Positions 24,318-33,231 are shown, counted from the stretch's first letter. The stretch: 41,632 nucleotides of DNA from an uncultured Bacilli bacterium (GCA_934096175.1 CAKOLG010000012.1:1-41632); one strand, 5' to 3'. A program made the numbers and translations. The notes: generated by a model not told the origin, from the letters alone.

Positions 24318-25241
24318 ATGCATAAAAGATTTAAAGCTAAAAGAAAAAATAAAATTAAATATTACATACTTCCAATAATTTTAATATACATATCCTTTTC
24401 ATTAATATACAGAATGTTATATAAAAATCACATAAAAAATTTAAGTTCAGAAGAAATTATTAATAATATAATAGCATCTTCTAAAACTAACCATATTTCT
24501 AACAAAACTTTAAACAAAATTAAAAGTCCAGAATATATTCTTAAATATACCTTAGATATAAATTTTATAAAAGATGATCCAGTAAGTCTTGAAGTAAAAA
24601 AAGACCTGAGTGAAGAAGATAACAAAAAACAATATCAAATATATCTATATAGTACTCATGAAAAAGAAGAATATAAAGACCATTACTTGGAAAATTATAA
24701 TATTATACCTAACGTTAAAACTGCCCAATACATATTTGAAGACTATTTAAAAGATTTAGGAATAAGTGTTTTAGTGGAAAATCGTAGTGTTACAGATATT
24801 CTAAAAGCAAATAGTTGGCCTTATCGTCGTAGTTATGACGCCTCAAGAGTATACGTTGAAGAAACGATTAAGTCACACGATCCCTTTGATCTTATTATTG
24901 ATTTACATCGTGATTCATCAGTACTAACTAAAACATTGCTTGAATATAATGGTAAAAAATACGCCAAAATACTATTCGTAGTAGGTGCAGAACATGAAAA
25001 TTACCAAGCAAATTATAAACTTGTAGAACATTTAAACTCTCTGATAGAAACCGAGATTCCCGGCTTAAGTAGAGGAATAAGTTTAAAAAGTGGAGCTGGC
25101 GTTAATGGAATATATAATCAAGATTTAAGTACTAAAAGTATTCTAATAGAACTTGGAGGACAATATAATGAAATTGAAGAATTAAATAATACAATTGAAA
25201 TACTTGCCAAAGTAATATTAAAATATATAGAAGGTGAATAA
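24318..25241 (+). CDS. spoIIP: Stage II sporulation protein P (engulfment amidase/endopeptidase)
   Basis: A 307-aa SpoIIP, the peptidoglycan hydrolase of the DMP engulfment complex. One N-terminal TM (about 14-32) and a linker precede the catalytic domain (about 110-305). The conserved YLYSTHEKEEY segment has the first His, IIDLHRDSS the second, and ILIELGG the Glu. The length is shorter than B. subtilis SpoIIP (401 aa), mainly between the TM and the domain. SD AAAGGTGA. It overlaps the next gene by one base (TAATG). Confidence 0.93.
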   Translation: MHKRFKAKRKNKIKYYILPIILIYISFSLIYRMLYKNHIKNLSSEEIINNIIASSKTNHISNKTLNKIKSPEYILKYTLDINFIKDDPVSLEVKKDLSEEDNKKQYQIYLYSTHEKEEYKDHYLENYNIIPNVKTAQYIFEDYLKDLGISVLVENRSVTDILKANSWPYRRSYDASRVYVEETIKSHDPFDLIIDLHRDSSVLTKTLLEYNGKKYAKILFVVGAEHENYQANYKLVEHLNSLIETEIPGLSRGISLKSGAGVNGIYNQDLSTKSILIELGGQYNEIEELNNTIEILAKVILKYIEGE

Positions 25242-25573
25242 TGAAAAATAGTAAAAAAGCTTGGCTTATTTTTAGAAGAATCCTTCTTTTATTATTTATT
25301 GTATACCTTATAAATTATTTTTCTGTAAGTGCAGGATATTATGATGCTGAAATGAGTAAAAAGACTATTCTTACTGAAGAAAAAATAAAAGAATTCGAAG
25401 AAGATATAAAAAATGGTGAATATGTTGATATTAAAGACTACGTAGAAGATGAATACGAAGACACCTCGTCAGTAATAGGAACAGTTGGTTATAAACTAAG
25501 CGAAGTTATTAATGATTTTATTACAGATAAGGCTATAAAAACAATAAAAATTATTGGTAAACTATTCAGTTAA
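25241..25573 (+). CDS. Small membrane protein following spoIIP
   Basis: A 110-aa protein: basic N terminus, one TM (about 12-28), an acidic middle (EEDIKNGEYVDIKDYVEDEYED) and an amphipathic C-terminal helix. Its start overlaps the spoIIP stop, so it is co-translated. In B. subtilis spoIIP is followed by yqxA (DUF3679), also a short one-TM protein, and this gene may be its counterpart. The similarity is in position and layout only. Confidence 0.6.
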   Translation: MKNSKKAWLIFRRILLLLFIVYLINYFSVSAGYYDAEMSKKTILTEEKIKEFEEDIKNGEYVDIKDYVEDEYEDTSSVIGTVGYKLSEVINDFITDKAIKTIKIIGKLFS

Positions 25574-25625
25574 GTTGATAATTTATTTTTGATATGATAT
25601 ATTATTTTTCCTAGGAGGAATCATA

Positions 25626-26174
25626 ATGAACTCTAAATCTTTAATAACATATCTACTAGTTATAAAAAGAAAACACAAAGATTTTTTACCTCTAGAATGG
25701 AATCGCTTAAAATCATACCAGAGTGAAAATCTTCTAACATTAAAAGGTATCGATGAGTTTACAGCCAAAAAAACCAGTGATGAGTTATTTAATGAATTAT
25801 TATCAGAAAATATGATTGATAAAGAAGACGACTTTCAAAGTTTTGTTATCATCTATTTCGAAAAAGGGCGTTATCGTGAGTTAAAAGATGAACCAATTTT
25901 TAATGAAAAAATCAATCTTTTAAATAATGAATTCATCGCAGATTCAATTATTTCTAATTCCCTTAATAAAAGCTTTATAAACGAACTAAATAATCTTGTA
26001 ACTAAAACTTCATCAAAAGAATTAATAAATTTCCTTTATATTATTAAAAACATTGACTTTTCTGATAAAGAAACTACTAAAAAAAGACTAATATATATTT
26101 TAAAACAAATCCCTTACGAAGAATTTCGTCATTTAGCATTTATAATTTATAAAAAAAGCTTGTTAAAGCATTAA
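25626..26174 (+). CDS. Uncharacterised cytoplasmic protein
   Basis: A 182-aa protein rich in charged helical segments, without TM, signal peptide or recognised motif. The N terminus (MNSKSLITYLLVIKRKHKDF) and two helical blocks (about 95-140 and 145-180) are all that stand out. A strong SD (TAGGAGGAA) and good codon use show a real gene. It precedes another unknown and xerD. Confidence 0.65.
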   Translation: MNSKSLITYLLVIKRKHKDFLPLEWNRLKSYQSENLLTLKGIDEFTAKKTSDELFNELLSENMIDKEDDFQSFVIIYFEKGRYRELKDEPIFNEKINLLNNEFIADSIISNSLNKSFINELNNLVTKTSSKELINFLYIIKNIDFSDKETTKKRLIYILKQIPYEEFRHLAFIIYKKSLLKH

Positions 26175-26208
26175 AAATATTTTATATTTTAATTAGGGTG
26201 CAAAAATT

Positions 26209-26880
26209 ATGATGAGTAATAGTAAACAAAATAATATAATGATTAACTACTTATTAAAAGTAACAGACTATTCAAAAAAATATATATTAAGTAAAAGCGA
26301 TGAACAACTTTATGCTTTTTATAAAAAAATTAAAATATGTATGGAAAAGTATCCTCGAGAAATTATAAATCTTCAAAACAAAATTGAATTTTGTCCAGAA
26401 AAATACACTCTAGAAGAACTTTTAAAATTTAATTATAATCAGTTATTAGAAATTAGAAATTATTTAGAAAAAGTTCTGAAATGGCGTTTAAAGCAAAGCC
26501 AAGAAGCAACAGCTGAAGAAGCCGATTTTGAACAACTAGATGAGCAAGAAGAATTTCTAACACCTGAAGAACTATACGTAATTTACGGCCCAGAAATTGC
26601 TGATGTAAATGAACAAGAATTGCAAAAAAACGGCTATCGTATGATAGACTGTGAAGATATGAATGCTATTATTAAAAGAAATGAAGAAAATTTAAAAAAC
26701 GCAATCATAGAGCTTTTGGTAACATTTGATAATGAAACTTATAAAGAAACATTTCTAAAAAAATTAAATATGCGCGAATTAATATCAATTTATAAAAGAG
26801 AATGTCAATCCGTTACTAGTTTACCAAGTTACAATGTTTTAAAACTTAGCTACCATATAAAAGATGACGGTGTTATATAA
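26209..26880 (+). CDS. Uncharacterised helical protein upstream of xerD
   Basis: A 223-aa soluble, highly charged helical protein. The middle (about 100-125) is acidic (EEADFEQLDEQEEF) and probably a linker between two helical parts. SD AGGGTG is 9 nt before the first of two adjacent ATGs. The stop overlaps the xerD start (TAATG), so translation is coupled. No family recognised. Confidence 0.65.
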   Translation: MMSNSKQNNIMINYLLKVTDYSKKYILSKSDEQLYAFYKKIKICMEKYPREIINLQNKIEFCPEKYTLEELLKFNYNQLLEIRNYLEKVLKWRLKQSQEATAEEADFEQLDEQEEFLTPEELYVIYGPEIADVNEQELQKNGYRMIDCEDMNAIIKRNEENLKNAIIELLVTFDNETYKETFLKKLNMRELISIYKRECQSVTSLPSYNVLKLSYHIKDDGVI

Positions 26881-27785
26881 TGAGTAGCTTATCTCACAAT
26901 ATCGCTAATTTTTTAAAATATTTAGCAAACGAAAAAAGATATCCTGAAACAACAATTAATACATACCAAAGAAATCTAGTTATTTTTAATGATTATTGTA
27001 CTGTAAAAAAGGTAAATTATCTTTCAATAAATACAGAAAATATCAGAAATTTTTTAAAATATCTAGACTCTTTTAAATATAAAAATAATACTATTTCCCA
27101 AATTTTGAGTTCAATGCGACATTTTTATTCATATTTAGTAATCCAAAATAAAGTTGCATGCAATCCTTTTAAAGCTATTCGTAATCCCAAAAAAGAAAAA
27201 AAATTACCCAACTTTTTACAAAATGATGAATTAGAAAAAATTTTTTCTACCATTGATATAAGTACTGAAATAGGTATTAGAAATAGGCTAATAATTGAAC
27301 TTTTATACGCTACAGGTTTAAGAGTTTCAGAATTAGTTAACTTAGATCTTGTTAATATTAATTTAAAAGAACAAGAAATTAAAGTTAAAGGCAAAGGTAA
27401 CAAAGAAAGAATTGTTTATTTTGGTGAATATGCTCAAATATATTTAAATAAATACCTTGAATTTGCCCGCCCATTTTTTTTAAAAAATAAAACCACTTCC
27501 AAATTAATTTTAAATAAAGATGGCAATCCAATTACTGCTCGTGGAATTGAAAACATAATTGACAAAATTGTCAAGAACGCTGCTTTAAAGCATCATATTT
27601 CCCCACATGTTTTAAGACATACTTTTGCCACTGATTTACTTAATAATGGTGCCGATTTAAAAAGCGTTCAAGAATTATTAGGCCACGCTTCATTAAGTAC
27701 AACTGAAATATATACCCATATAACTAACGAAAGATTAAGAACAGTTTACCTTCATTCATTTCCTAGGCAAAAAGAAAAAAAATAA
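26880..27785 (+). CDS. xerD: Tyrosine recombinase XerD (dimer resolution)
   Basis: A 301-aa tyrosine recombinase of XerC/XerD type. The N-terminal SAM-like DNA-binding domain (1-90) is followed by the catalytic domain (110-300). Catalytic residues are present: Arg in ATGLRVSELV, Lys in VKGKGNKER, HVLRHTFA (His-x-x-Arg), LGHASLSTT (His) and IYTH (nucleophile Tyr). Its housekeeping position (near ppdK and spoIIP) and the absence of mobile-element genes favour chromosome-dimer resolution over an integrase. XerC cannot be excluded. Confidence 0.9.
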   Translation: MSSLSHNIANFLKYLANEKRYPETTINTYQRNLVIFNDYCTVKKVNYLSINTENIRNFLKYLDSFKYKNNTISQILSSMRHFYSYLVIQNKVACNPFKAIRNPKKEKKLPNFLQNDELEKIFSTIDISTEIGIRNRLIIELLYATGLRVSELVNLDLVNINLKEQEIKVKGKGNKERIVYFGEYAQIYLNKYLEFARPFFLKNKTTSKLILNKDGNPITARGIENIIDKIVKNAALKHHISPHVLRHTFATDLLNNGADLKSVQELLGHASLSTTEIYTHITNERLRTVYLHSFPRQKEKK

Positions 27786-27798
27786 ATTACCATTGTCA

Positions 27799-27827
27799 AA
27801 ACAAGTATCATTCTTACTTGTTTTTTT
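27799..27827 (+). terminator. Terminator after xerD
   Basis: AAACAAGTA/TACTTGTTT stem with a 7-nt loop and a run of T. Confidence 0.85.
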
Positions 27828-27856
27828 AATTTATTCTATCTTGTTTTGTAAAAAAT

Positions 27857-27865
27857 TGATATAAT
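27857..27865 (+). promoter_or_regulatory. Extended -10 promoter of ppdK
   Basis: TGATATAAT (TG-N-TATAAT) lies 27 nt before the ppdK start, with a strong SD AGAGGAGG after it. Confidence 0.7.
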
Positions 27866-27892
27866 AAAAAAGAATAATAGAGGAGGAATAAA

Positions 27893-30535
27893 ATGCATAA
27901 ATATGTTTATTTATTTAACGAAGGTAATGCTGATATGCGTGAAATCTTGGGTGGCAAAGGCGCAAATTTAGCCGAAATGACTAGACTTGGTATGCCAATA
28001 CCTCAAGGTTTTACAGTCACAACTGAAGCATGTAACAGTTATTATAAAGAAAATGAAATAATTAATGATACAATTAAAGAACAAATTAAAGACGCTTTAA
28101 TTGAAATAGAAAAGAACCAAGGTAAAAAATTCGGTGACAACAATGATCCATTATTAGTTTCTGTAAGATCAGGTGCTAGAGCTTCTATGCCCGGAATGAT
28201 GGATACAATTCTTAATTTAGGTTTAAATGACGAAGCTGTAAAAGGCTTTGCTAAGAAAACCAATAACGAGCGATTTGCTTATGATTCCTATCGTCGCTTC
28301 ATTCAAATGTACTCTGACGTTGTAATGGAAATCCCTAAATCTTTTTTTGAAAAAATTATTGATGAAATCAAAACAAAAAGAGCAATTAAATATGATACAG
28401 AATTAACAACCGAAGACCTAAAAGAAATTGTTGAAAAATTCAAAAAAATCTATAAAGAGAAAATGAACGGTCAAGAATTCCCTCAAGATCCAAAAGAGCA
28501 ATTATTTGGTGCCATTGAAGCAGTATTCCGCTCTTGGAACAACCCCCGAGCAATTGTTTATCGTAGAATGAATGATATTCCAAGCAGCTGGGGCACGGCA
28601 GTTAACGTTCAATCAATGGTTTTTGGTAATATGGGTAGTACTTCTGGAACAGGTGTAGCTTTTACAAGAAATCCTGCTACTGGTGAAAAAGGTATATTTG
28701 GCGAATATTTAATTAATGCTCAAGGTGAAGACGTTGTAGCAGGTATTAGAACACCAGAACCAATAGAAAAATTACAGCAAGACTTACCACAATGTTACAA
28801 AGAATTTGTAACTTTAGCAAAGAAACTAGAAGACCATTATCGTGATATGCAAGATATGGAATTTACTATTGAAAATGGAAAATTATACTTCCTACAAACC
28901 AGAAGTGGTAAAAGAACTGCCGCCGCTGCTATCAAAATTGCTTGCGACTTAGTTGATGAACATAAAATAACCAAAGAAGAAGCTCTATTAAGGATTGATG
29001 CTAAATCATTAGACCAATTATTACATCCTAATTTTTCAAAAGAAGCGCTTAAAAACGCTAAAAAAATAGCTACTGCTTTACCAGCATCACCTGGTGCTGC
29101 AACTGGACAAATCGTTTTTAACGCTGAAGATGCCAAAAAAATAGGAACAGGTGGCAAAGGCGAAAAAGTTATTTTAGTAAGACTTGAAACTACTCCTGAA
29201 GACATTGAAGGAATGGTTGCATCTCAAGGAGTTTTAACAGTTCGTGGCGGAATGACTTCTCATGCTGCAGTTGTTGCAAGAGGTATGGGAACTTGTTGTG
29301 TATCGGGCTGTGGTGAAATTAATATAGATGAAGAAAAAGAAGAATTCTCTTTAAATGGAAAAACATTTAAAAAAGGTGATTACATATCACTTGACGGTTC
29401 AACAGGTGCAATTTATGATGGTGAAATTGCTACTGAACCTGCAACAGTTTCCGGCGATTTTGGCCGTATCATGAATTGGGCAGATAATATTAGAACACTA
29501 GGTATTAGAGCTAATGCCGATAATCCAAAAGATACTAAAAACGCCATCAGCCTTGGTGCAGAAGGTATAGGTTTATGTCGTACAGAACACATGTTTTTTG
29601 ACGAAGAAAGAATTCCTAAAATAAGAAAAATGATTTTAGCTGAAACTAAAGATGAAAGAAAAAAATATTTAGAAGAACTAATTCCATATCAGAAAAGTGA
29701 TTTTAAAGCTATGTATTATGAACTTAAAGGATTGCCTATGACTGTTAGATATTTAGATCCACCTTTACACGAATTTTTACCAAAAGAAGAGCACGAAATT
29801 GTCGAATTAGCCAAAGAAATGAATATTGGAGTAGATCATTTAAAGCAAAAAATTAATGAATTACATGAATTTAATCCAATGATGGGACATCGTGGTTGCC
29901 GTTTAGCTGTAACTTATCCAGAAATTGCCGAAATGCAAACACGCGCACTAATGGAAGCAGCAATTGAAGTTAAAGAAGAAACTGGCTATAATACAACACC
30001 AGATATTATGATTCCATTAATCACTGATAAAAAAGAACTTGATCTCGTTAAAGAAATAGTCGTAAATACTGCTGAACTAGTAAAAAAAGAGAAAAAGTCA
30101 AAAATGAATTATCATATTGGAACAATGATCGAAGTTCCACGATCAACAGTTATCGCCGATGAAATCGCGGAAAGTGCTGAATTCTTTTCCTTTGGTACAA
30201 ACGATTTAACGCAATTAGCTTTTGGCTTTTCTCGAGATGATGCTGGTAAATTCTTAGAATCATATTACAAAGAACAAATATTTGATTTTGATCCATTTGC
30301 AAGATTAGATCAAAACGGCGTTGGTAAAATGATCGAAGAAGCCGTTAAGTTAGGAAGAAAAACTAGACCGAATATAGAATTAGGAATCTGTGGTGAACAC
30401 GGAGGAGACCCAGCATCAATAGAGTTTTGTCACAAAATTGGCCTTACATACGTTTCGTGTTCGCCTTATCGAGTACCTATTGCTAGACTTGCCGCTGCTC
30501 AAGCCAAAATCAAACAAAATATGGCTAGCAAATAA
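27893..30535 (+). CDS. ppdK: Pyruvate, phosphate dikinase
   Basis: An 880-aa PPDK catalysing reversible pyruvate + ATP + Pi to PEP + AMP + PPi. The N-terminal nucleotide-binding domain includes GGKGANLAEM (22-31) and SVRSGARASMPGMMDTILNLG. The phosphohistidine domain has GGMTSHAAVVARGMG (about 453-467; catalytic His in SHA). The PEP/pyruvate barrel ends FFSFGTNDLTQLAFGFSRDD and GICGEHGGDP. Full length (usual 870-880). PPDK in gut anaerobes often replaces or supplements pyruvate kinase. No PpsR-type regulator is adjacent. AT-rich spacer without genes follows. Confidence 0.98.
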   Translation: MHKYVYLFNEGNADMREILGGKGANLAEMTRLGMPIPQGFTVTTEACNSYYKENEIINDTIKEQIKDALIEIEKNQGKKFGDNNDPLLVSVRSGARASMPGMMDTILNLGLNDEAVKGFAKKTNNERFAYDSYRRFIQMYSDVVMEIPKSFFEKIIDEIKTKRAIKYDTELTTEDLKEIVEKFKKIYKEKMNGQEFPQDPKEQLFGAIEAVFRSWNNPRAIVYRRMNDIPSSWGTAVNVQSMVFGNMGSTSGTGVAFTRNPATGEKGIFGEYLINAQGEDVVAGIRTPEPIEKLQQDLPQCYKEFVTLAKKLEDHYRDMQDMEFTIENGKLYFLQTRSGKRTAAAAIKIACDLVDEHKITKEEALLRIDAKSLDQLLHPNFSKEALKNAKKIATALPASPGAATGQIVFNAEDAKKIGTGGKGEKVILVRLETTPEDIEGMVASQGVLTVRGGMTSHAAVVARGMGTCCVSGCGEINIDEEKEEFSLNGKTFKKGDYISLDGSTGAIYDGEIATEPATVSGDFGRIMNWADNIRTLGIRANADNPKDTKNAISLGAEGIGLCRTEHMFFDEERIPKIRKMILAETKDERKKYLEELIPYQKSDFKAMYYELKGLPMTVRYLDPPLHEFLPKEEHEIVELAKEMNIGVDHLKQKINELHEFNPMMGHRGCRLAVTYPEIAEMQTRALMEAAIEVKEETGYNTTPDIMIPLITDKKELDLVKEIVVNTAELVKKEKKSKMNYHIGTMIEVPRSTVIADEIAESAEFFSFGTNDLTQLAFGFSRDDAGKFLESYYKEQIFDFDPFARLDQNGVGKMIEEAVKLGRKTRPNIELGICGEHGGDPASIEFCHKIGLTYVSCSPYRVPIARLAAAQAKIKQNMASK

Positions 30536-30571
30536 CAACTTCAAAAAATAAACCAAATAAGATGTATTTCA

Positions 30572-30658
30572 TTGCAAAATAAAGAAAATGAAATTTAATG
30601 TTATAGACATTAAATGCTGTCTAGTCAATGTCTGCGACTAGATGGTATTTTTTCATTT
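30572..30658 (+). promoter_or_regulatory. Structured leader with mutually exclusive helices
   Basis: A possible promoter TTGCAA (30572-30577)/TTTAAT (30594-30599) is followed by two overlapping 7-bp helices. AGACATT (30605-30611) pairs with AATGTCT (30627-30633). TCTAGTC (30620-30626) pairs with GACTAGA (30636-30642), which runs into GGTATTTTTT. The loop of the second is the 3' arm of the first, so they compete. The layout resembles an attenuator or riboswitch; it matches no class I know. Confidence 0.5.
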
Positions 30659-30703
30659 GAGAAAAGATACTGATAACTTTTAAACGAAAGGAGGAGGTAT
30701 ATA

Positions 30704-31078
30704 ATGCCTAAAACAAAATTTCAAAATTTCATATTTACTTTAATAACGGTTATTCTAATGGCTTATATTATGATTGTCTACAACGTAGCGCTAAATTCAG
30801 AGACTGGTTTAGTAAACTAAACTTTTCTAATAGCATTAAAAGAATTTCCATTTGAAGGACTTATAGTTTTTATTTTAGCGTATTTTGTTGCAAGTCCTAT
30901 TGCTAAAAAATTAACTTTTAAAATAATAAATCCTAAAACTGATAATAAAATATTTATTATATTATCAATTCAAACTTTTACTGTATTGTTTATGGTAGGT
31001 TTAATGAGCATTTATGCTTTATTTACACAAAATTTAATAAATAGTAATTACATTAACTTAAAGAAATACATTTTTTAA
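30704..31078 (+). pseudogene. DUF2798-type membrane protein gene broken by an in-frame TAA
   Basis: One reading frame of 125 codons encodes MPKTKFQNFIFTLITVILM..., a protein with about four TM segments that resembles the DUF2798 two-hairpin repeat family. At 30818-30820 a TAA stops the frame after 38 residues. The same frame then continues TFLIALKEFPFEGLIVFILA... to the TAA at 31076. No ATG with a good SD lies right after the break. GAAAGGAGGAGG gives a strong SD before the first ATG. It is a recent nonsense mutation, a sequencing error or read-through. The only gene-like content of 30536-31132. Confidence 0.8.
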
Positions 31079-31079
31079 A

Positions 31080-31108
31080 TTGATAATAAACAGCATCTGT
31101 ATTATAAT
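31080..31108 (+). promoter_or_regulatory. Sigma-A promoter of the PfkB gene
   Basis: TTGATA (31080-31085) and TATAAT (31103-31108) are 17 nt apart, 25 nt before the start codon. Confidence 0.8.
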
Positions 31109-31132
31109 ATTAAAAGAATAAAGGGTGATATT

Positions 31133-32038
31133 ATGTTAAAAGCAATATGTCTTGGTCGTGTTTGTTATGATATAAACCTAATTGTCGACAGAATGCCACA
31201 AGAAGGTTCAACAACAGAATTTTTTGAAAAACAAAGCTGTGGTGGTGGCGCAGCTGCTAATATGGCTTATTGTTTAGCAAAATGGGGAATTAATACATCA
31301 TTTGCTGGGGTTTTAGGAAATGATGTCAATGCTACCAGAATAAGAAAAGAATTTGAAAAAGTACACATCGATACACGTTATATTGAACAATCTTATGATA
31401 ACGATACCCCAATTTCAACCATCCTCATTAACAAAAGCACACTAAACCATACTGTATTTAATCTATCTGATAAATACGTTGGTTTAAAAAAATGCGATTT
31501 CGACTTTACACCAGATATAATAGTAGTAGATGGTTACGACGTACAACAAGCCAAAGTTGTTTTAGAAAGATTCCCTAGTTGCTTATCAGTTCTGGATGCA
31601 AGTATAATTACTAGTTCAGTTGCCGATTTAATAAAAAAAGTAAAATATGCTATTTGTACAAAAGAATTCGCTGAAGCATTAACCGGTATTAAAATTGATT
31701 TTCAAGAACCAAGTACTTTAGTTGAGATATATCAATGTATGAAAAAAAAGTATCTAAAAACAGAATTTGTTGTTACTTTAGGCGAAAAAGGTGCTTTATA
31801 TTGTATTAATAATCAGATAAAAATAAGTCCTTCACTAAAAGTCAAAACTGTCGACACTTATGGCAGTGGTTCTATTTTTCGAGCTGCTTTCGCTTACACA
31901 ATTGTTAATGGCGGTGACATTGAAAAAGCAGTGAAAATGGGATGCATAGCTGGTAGTCTTTCAACTACAAAATATGGTGCAAGACCTTCAATTCCTACTT
32001 TGGAAGAAATAAATACCATTTATGAACAAAATTATTAA
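31133..32038 (+). CDS. PfkB-family sugar/nucleoside kinase-like protein, catalytic Asp replaced
   Basis: A 301-aa ribokinase-fold protein. N-terminal GRVCYDINLIVDRMPQEG and the first PfkB signature region CGGGAAANMAYCLAKWG (37-53) are good. The second signature, normally D-T-x-G-A-G-D with a catalytic Asp, reads DTYGSGSIFRAAFAY (about 244-258), so that Asp is Ser. The protein is otherwise full length and conserved (GEKGALY, AGSLSTTKYGARPS). It may be inactive as a kinase or have taken another role. It overlaps the Smr gene by 17 nt. SD AGGGTGA. Confidence 0.88.
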   Translation: MLKAICLGRVCYDINLIVDRMPQEGSTTEFFEKQSCGGGAAANMAYCLAKWGINTSFAGVLGNDVNATRIRKEFEKVHIDTRYIEQSYDNDTPISTILINKSTLNHTVFNLSDKYVGLKKCDFDFTPDIIVVDGYDVQQAKVVLERFPSCLSVLDASIITSSVADLIKKVKYAICTKEFAEALTGIKIDFQEPSTLVEIYQCMKKKYLKTEFVVTLGEKGALYCINNQIKISPSLKVKTVDTYGSGSIFRAAFAYTIVNGGDIEKAVKMGCIAGSLSTTKYGARPSIPTLEEINTIYEQNY

Positions 32039-32294
32039 AGACCCATTTACTTATTTTTACCCCAAAATAGATATTCATGGTGAAACAACTCTTACGTGTG
32101 TTGCCGTAATTAACTCTTTTATTAAAGACAATTTAAAATTAAAGCACAAAAACATCATAATTATTCATGGTAAGGGGAGTGGCAAGCTAAAAGAGGCCAC
32201 CCATAATTTGCTAAAAAAACACAAAAATGTAAAAAAATTTTATATTGATGGCTTAAATGATGGTCAAACCATTGTCGAGCTAACATTTGATTAA
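32022..32294 (+). CDS. Stand-alone Smr-domain protein
   Basis: A 90-aa small MutS-related (Smr) domain, a putative nuclease or nucleic-acid binder. The LDxHG-like motif is KIDIHGETT (15-23), and the catalytic-loop motif is IIHGKGSGKLKEA (about 46-58). It lacks the MutS2 ATPase part. Its start lies inside the end of the PfkB gene, so translation is coupled. Confidence 0.85.
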   Translation: MNKIIKDPFTYFYPKIDIHGETTLTCVAVINSFIKDNLKLKHKNIIIIHGKGSGKLKEATHNLLKKHKNVKKFYIDGLNDGQTIVELTFD

Positions 32295-32324
32295 CTTAAT
32301 TTATTTTTTAAATTAAGTTTTTTT
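32293..32324 (+). terminator. Terminator after smr gene
   Basis: An 11-bp stem AACTTAATTTA/TAAATTAAGTT with a short T loop and T7 tail, starting in the stop codon. Confidence 0.85.
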
Positions 32325-32337
32325 CTTATTTCAAAAA

Positions 32338-32366
32338 TTGACACCATAAATTAAAAGAGTTAGAAT
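32338..32366 (+). promoter_or_regulatory. Sigma-A promoter
   Basis: A consensus TTGACA (32338-32343) and TAGAAT (32361-32366) are 17 nt apart, 30 nt before the next gene. Confidence 0.8.
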
Positions 32367-32396
32367 ACAAAAGACAAAAAAAGGGGCGAAATATAA

Positions 32397-33227
32397 ATGA
32401 GTTTAACTGATACAGATAAAATAGTCATATGTCAAACATATGATACATTGCTAAGTAAAAAAAAATCTTTTGTCTCAATAATGGGGGAGCTAAGTCCTAA
32501 TTTAATTAATTTTAATAATTACAATTTAAACTCTGGTAAATATCACATCCAAACCGCTTATTCAGCGGCTGAAAGTATTTTAAAAAAGCGTCCCCGATTA
32601 GATCGTGGGGAAATTCTATCTTATATAGCTAATCCAGACTTTGAAGTTTTAACTGATGCAAACAACAATGCTTTAAATACGCAAAATAATTCACTAGAAG
32701 ATTCTATAATAACGCGTCAATTAGAAGAACAAATTATAATTGAACCAAAGCAAACAGTTCCTAAAAAGGTCAGTAACATACCAGGATATCATTTCCCAAT
32801 AACCAAAGTTTCTAAATTAAATTTAGGAACAAATTTATTTTATATCAGTGAAGACGTAATATTCGTCCCAGAAAAGTTATATTACGAACTTCTTAGGTAT
32901 TTAAGCAATCAAATAGTTATTCAAAAAAATATTCCGGCAGCCAAAATTCCATTTGATCAAAACTTTAAGTTAATGTTATGGCAAGAATTAATTAAAACAA
33001 ATTATCCAAAATTCAAAACAATGCCTGATAATATTTATACAGATTTAACAAGTTACAGCAAAAATTTTCACAAATTTCATTTAAGCAATGTCGTTTTGGA
33101 CGACTTTGTTCCAAACAAAGAAATAGCTTTTGATAATCGTAAACACAGTCCAAAAGCAATAAACGAGAACAATTCTGAAGGAGTATTAACTCTAGTTCAT
33201 CAACGCATGTTTAAAAAAAGGCCATAA
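32397..33227 (+). CDS. Uncharacterised protein
   Basis: A 276-aa soluble protein without TM or signal peptide. The N-terminal part (1-85) contains a Lys/Ser-rich helical section (LLSKKKSFVSIMGELS...IQTAYSAAESILKK). A polar linker (about 95-125) joins it to a mixed C-terminal domain (about 130-270) ending RMFKKRP. No family recognised. It has its own consensus promoter and SD AGGGGCG, so it is a real single gene. Confidence 0.65.
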   Translation: MSLTDTDKIVICQTYDTLLSKKKSFVSIMGELSPNLINFNNYNLNSGKYHIQTAYSAAESILKKRPRLDRGEILSYIANPDFEVLTDANNNALNTQNNSLEDSIITRQLEEQIIIEPKQTVPKKVSNIPGYHFPITKVSKLNLGTNLFYISEDVIFVPEKLYYELLRYLSNQIVIQKNIPAAKIPFDQNFKLMLWQELIKTNYPKFKTMPDNIYTDLTSYSKNFHKFHLSNVVLDDFVPNKEIAFDNRKHSPKAINENNSEGVLTLVHQRMFKKRP

Positions 33228-33231
33228 ATCA

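Noticed and set aside
26880..27785. xerD as an integrase of a mobile element
   Set aside because: No att-like repeats, excisionase, replication or phage genes nearby; the neighbours are housekeeping and sporulation genes and the length fits XerC/XerD.
30605..30642. True H-type pseudoknot in the DUF2798 leader
   Set aside because: Both 7-bp helices cannot form together: the loop crossing the first helix would have only 2 nt. They are treated as alternatives.
30818..30820. Recoded stop codon as a sign of an alternative genetic code
   Set aside because: TAA ends many other genes here and UGA is also used as a stop, so the code is standard; the TAA is a local lesion.
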